NCBI RefSeq assembly: GCF_007680605.1 | Contig: NZ_VEIO01000007.1 | Span: 165,119 to 229,118, forward strand | Length of the DNA: 64,000 nt | Direction of reading: 5' to 3' | Origin: Paenibacillus xylanexedens | GTDB taxonomy: Bacteria; Bacillota; Bacilli; Paenibacillales; Paenibacillaceae | Shown: in pieces, positions 61,104-64,000 of the stretch | How positions within the stretch are numbered: the stretch's first letter is position 1 | Layout: each line of letters starts with the position of its first letter | Made by a program: the position numbers and the translations under genes | The notes under the pieces: generated by a model | The model's database searches: none | Seen by the model: the letters and a program-made list of their open reading frames with translations, nothing else | What the model was told of the DNA's origin: nothing

Positions 61104-64000
61104 ATGTATTTTAAAAGGTTGGTAAGTTGTCTATTAGCTACAGTTTTATTGCTACAGGTTGTTAGTGCGGGAGGAGTTGCCAGTGCTGATCCATTGACAG
61201 GATATGAAAAACTGAATCAGGTTCGAAATCAGAATGAAGACATTGATGATGCAATCAATAAAGTCCAAGATATGCTTCAGGACGGCAGTTTAATAGATAT
61301 TACTGATCAAACTACACTGTATGATCCGCTCGATGCAGAACAGAAAAAAGAACTTGCTCGCGGTATGATTTTACTTTTGCCAAGCGGGCAAGAGTATAGC
61401 AATCAACGCCAAATTGATTATGTTTTTATGTTAATGCATAACTTGGTCAAGTTACCTAAAACATTAGATCCAACAACTGTACAGAATCTCCTGAATGAGA
61501 CATATGCTTTGTACAGTATTGCGGATGTTACTATTCCGGTGTATCAAGCAAGTTCCATGGTTGCAGCAAGTGCAAAGTACAGTACATTAAGCAATGTAGA
61601 TAGGCTTATATTCACTAATCTCATCATGTTCGAGCCAGTTTTAGGAGAATATAAAAATCCAATTAACTACAATGGTCAACTTCAAGCTTTGATCAAAACG
61701 CTAAATGATTACCATTCTATCAACGCTGCAGACAATGTTACGGATATGGATGTGGCCCTTGAAGGGATGTTTGGTGATCACTTAATGAGCTCCAGCTTTG
61801 CCAGTGCAAATCCCAGTCTTAATTTTCATATTTACCCGGTTGATATGAGTAAGATGTTCTCTATGGTTATGGAAAGCGATGTATCCCAAAGAGAGTTACT
61901 TGCTCAATGGATGCTGGATCACAAGCAGGATGGCTATGAAACCGTGTCTGATGTGCAAAAAGCATTCGATGCGTTCTTTGAACCAGGGTTGAGAAAGTAC
62001 AACGAATTAATAAAAGCAGCAAAAGGCAACGCAAGCAACTTTTTAGCTGATGCTGTTGAACAATTGAGTGATGAAAGTTTCATAGATGCGCCTGGTTTCA
62101 AGCAACTATCCTTAGATGATCAGAAGGATATCGCAGTATATATGCTTAATTTAGATCCACCAACCAGTGAAGGGTACGAGAATAAAGCGCAAGTTGAATA
62201 CCTCGTGCAACTAGCTTTAAAAGCGGTTGAATTCATTCATGACATTGGTGGACCGGATGAAATGAGTTCACTTGATGAACTATATGCGAAGCAGATGCAA
62301 CAAGTGAACTATTTGGATTCCCCTGCCCCTAATAGTATGTTTTATCAGTTTGTTGGTAAGTATTCTCAATTCTCAGGCATTGAAAAACGTATCACAGCGA
62401 CTATGACTGAGCTACAACTTAAAAAGGGTCCGTCGTCTGTGTTCAGGTTATTAAATTATCTCGATGATGCAGCAAGGTTCACTCCCGTAATTAACAAGGC
62501 GCTGACCACTAATGAAATGCTGGTTTCTCTGTACGAATTGCAACATATTCAGTCTGAAATTACGGAATACAACAATAACAAACCAGGAGATCCTGTAAAT
62601 AGCTTTCTGCTAGATATGAGCAAAATGAATGGAATAAAGACAGATGCACAAAAGTTAAATGCACTGGCAGATCATATGATTGCGGAGCGGCCAGCTGGCG
62701 GGTACGAATCCTTTGTTCAAATCCAGACCGCTTTTGACAAATTTTTCTCCAGCGATAATAACACGGATGTATTGTCTGTCTTGAACGCTGCGAGGAAAAA
62801 TGGAAATAAAACAGCCATGCGTGATGCTATGGAAGATCCGGCTTTAGGAATTAAATTTCCTGACGGCTACGAAAATTTAAACCCACAGGTTAGAGATTTC
62901 ATTGCAGGATTCTTGATCCAATACGTCAGTGAAGATTACGAGAATAAAAATCAGGTTCAGCTTATGATTGAACTTGGCATGTTGGCACAATCTGTTTGGG
63001 AACAAACGGAGCTTACTGCTTTGAGCAATAAACTGGATCTACTCGCACAAAAATTGGTAGATATATCAGAGTACTTTAACGACCAAGAAGCAGAAGAGTA
63101 TGGAAGCATTGGTCAAAACTATTTGAAACTCTCCAATAAAGTAGACAAAAATGTTTTTGCTTATAAATATCTGTATTCGATGGCCTATGAAAAGTTGGAA
63201 GGACTCTACCAAGGAGATATTGTTGAACCAATGGTAGTGTTAGGGCTTTTGACTGCCCCGTATCAATCTATTGAAAAGGCCACCAAAATTGATCCAATGA
63301 GTCAGTGGCTCGAAAGTGCTATGAAAGATCAAATGGAGGGTGAGGCTTTCTTCAAGAAATATGCTTTTGATCGTACGGGTGCCCTCGACCTGTCCAAAAG
63401 AGCAGAGCTTAGCGTGGAAGATCAAAAGGAATTGGCACAATGGGTACTTGATGAACAAGACAGCTATAAGGAAATTGGGAATCTGCAATACGTCATTAAT
63501 CGTTTCTTCACAGCTCCTAATGTGCAGGGCGACGACATCAACAACAAAATAACAGGTCTGAATGACACGATGGAAATTTCTTTTGATGGAAAACTGAACT
63601 GGATTGATCTGGCTTCCATTGAGAAGTTGGATTTTAGCGGTAACAAAACAGTCTGGGTGCGTCATAAGGCCGTTAGTGATGCATTGCCAGGACGCGCTGT
63701 GAAGATCGTCTTTACAGCCAATGGTGACAGCGGTAATGGGAATGGTTCCACACCTAACCCGGGCAACAACACAGGTGGTAACGGTGGCGGTGGATCATCT
63801 GCACCAGTAACGTCTACCCCTGCACCAACGGCCAAGCAAGAACAGCTCGTGGTAGATGTGAACGGTGTTAACGGTACGAACCTGACCAAGACGCCAATCA
63901 CACGTACAACGGAAACCAATGGCACGGTTAAAGATTTGGTCAAAATGACAGATGCCATTGCCAAGGAATCGGTTGAAAAAGCAAAACAATTGGGTAGCAA
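61104..64000 (+). CDS. Large repeat-containing surface protein, truncated by the window end
   Basis: The frame is open from ATG 61104 (AGGAGGAG upstream) to the window end, at least 965 residues. A signal peptide ends GGVASAD. The body holds about six copies of a helical unit of about 35-40 residues, for example KKELARGMILLLPSGQEYSN, RELLAQWMLDHKQDGYETVS and QKELAQWVLDEQDSYKEIGN, near residues 76, 260, 336, 511, 592 and 769. A glycine-, serine- and proline-rich linker (about 875-910) follows, then the region KQEQLVVDVNGVNGTNLTKT typical of Paenibacillus surface proteins that end in SLH domains; that end lies beyond the window. The base composition is visibly more AT-rich than the neighbours. 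Confidence 0.85.
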   Translation, partial: MYFKRLVSCLLATVLLLQVVSAGGVASADPLTGYEKLNQVRNQNEDIDDAINKVQDMLQDGSLIDITDQTTLYDPLDAEQKKELARGMILLLPSGQEYSNQRQIDYVFMLMHNLVKLPKTLDPTTVQNLLNETYALYSIADVTIPVYQASSMVAASAKYSTLSNVDRLIFTNLIMFEPVLGEYKNPINYNGQLQALIKTLNDYHSINAADNVTDMDVALEGMFGDHLMSSSFASANPSLNFHIYPVDMSKMFSMVMESDVSQRELLAQWMLDHKQDGYETVSDVQKAFDAFFEPGLRKYNELIKAAKGNASNFLADAVEQLSDESFIDAPGFKQLSLDDQKDIAVYMLNLDPPTSEGYENKAQVEYLVQLALKAVEFIHDIGGPDEMSSLDELYAKQMQQVNYLDSPAPNSMFYQFVGKYSQFSGIEKRITATMTELQLKKGPSSVFRLLNYLDDAARFTPVINKALTTNEMLVSLYELQHIQSEITEYNNNKPGDPVNSFLLDMSKMNGIKTDAQKLNALADHMIAERPAGGYESFVQIQTAFDKFFSSDNNTDVLSVLNAARKNGNKTAMRDAMEDPALGIKFPDGYENLNPQVRDFIAGFLIQYVSEDYENKNQVQLMIELGMLAQSVWEQTELTALSNKLDLLAQKLVDISEYFNDQEAEEYGSIGQNYLKLSNKVDKNVFAYKYLYSMAYEKLEGLYQGDIVEPMVVLGLLTAPYQSIEKATKIDPMSQWLESAMKDQMEGEAFFKKYAFDRTGALDLSKRAELSVEDQKELAQWVLDEQDSYKEIGNLQYVINRFFTAPNVQGDDINNKITGLNDTMEISFDGKLNWIDLASIEKLDFSGNKTVWVRHKAVSDALPGRAVKIVFTANGDSGNGNGSTPNPGNNTGGNGGGGSSAPVTSTPAPTAKQEQLVVDVNGVNGTNLTKTPITRTTETNGTVKDLVKMTDAIAKESVEKAKQLGS

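Overview
The window looks like a chromosomal segment of a Paenibacillus-type, spore-forming, plant-polysaccharide-degrading Firmicute. The evidence is strong AGGAGG-type ribosome sites with frequent TTG starts, S-layer-homology and stalk-domain surface proteins, a membrane-anchored AraC regulator next to a lipoprotein solute-binding protein, a Spo0E-like phosphatase, a GlnK-GlnL pair, and CcpA-type cre boxes at glycan-degradation genes. The genus call is inference from gene content; no rRNA, tRNA, prophage, insertion sequence or CRISPR array was seen.

Layout. 0-5 kb: a very large hybrid histidine kinase divergent from a REC-BTAD response regulator. 5-9.5 kb: poorly known genes, including a large protein with a TerD-like C-terminus. 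9.5-17.3 kb: an orphan solute-binding lipoprotein with its AraC regulator, then a secreted PAP2 phosphatase fused to a PATR repeat and three SLH domains. 17.5-20.4 kb: a rhamnogalacturonan lyase and a TPR-SMI1/KNR4 protein. 20.4-25.9 kb: DinB, then glnK-glnL followed by a polar amino acid ABC importer (glnHPQ-like). 26-34 kb: small metabolic and regulatory genes, including an rsgA paralogue overlapping a phosphotransferase gene behind an attenuator-like leader. 34-41 kb: a GH43 galactanase-like enzyme, FRG, SDR and DKNYY proteins, and the helicase DbpA. 41-50 kb: a secreted 5'-nucleotidase, GH10 xylanase, GH30 hydrolase, LRR protein, lipid kinase and aldo/keto reductase. 51-55 kb: an HTH-TPR regulator with an overlapping secreted-peptide gene, a Spo0E-like phosphatase and a GntR-ABC operon. 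55-61 kb: Ada, a LysM protein, CdsA-like and NlpC/P60-like proteins. 61 kb to the edge: a long repeat-containing surface protein cut by the window end.

Most noteworthy. (1) The regulator at 51132-52517 (helix-turn-helix plus TPR-like helices) overlaps by 38 bases a previously unlisted 46-residue peptide gene with a signal sequence. This is the layout of RRNPP quorum-sensing receptor/peptide cassettes, with an AimR-like or AloR-like candidate receptor. A near-consensus promoter with an inverted repeat over its -10 box lies upstream, and a Spo0E-like phosphatase gene lies downstream. (2) Two intergenic elements, 9536-9728 and 41373-41565, are both exactly 193 bp. Each holds four copies of a motif of about 25 bp starting TAACGATC, two direct and two inverted, with identical 50-bp spacing. 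(3) A parS-like 16-mer lies 9 bp beyond the second element. (4) Tandem terminators and a leader ORF precede rsgA.

How genes fit together. Four carbohydrate genes (PL4, GH43, GH10, GH30) carry cre boxes and probably form part of a carbon-catabolite-repressed set for pectin side chains, arabinogalactan and xylan. glnK-glnL probably senses glutamine and controls the adjacent importer. The peptide cassette and the Spo0E-like gene may feed into sporulation timing (inference).
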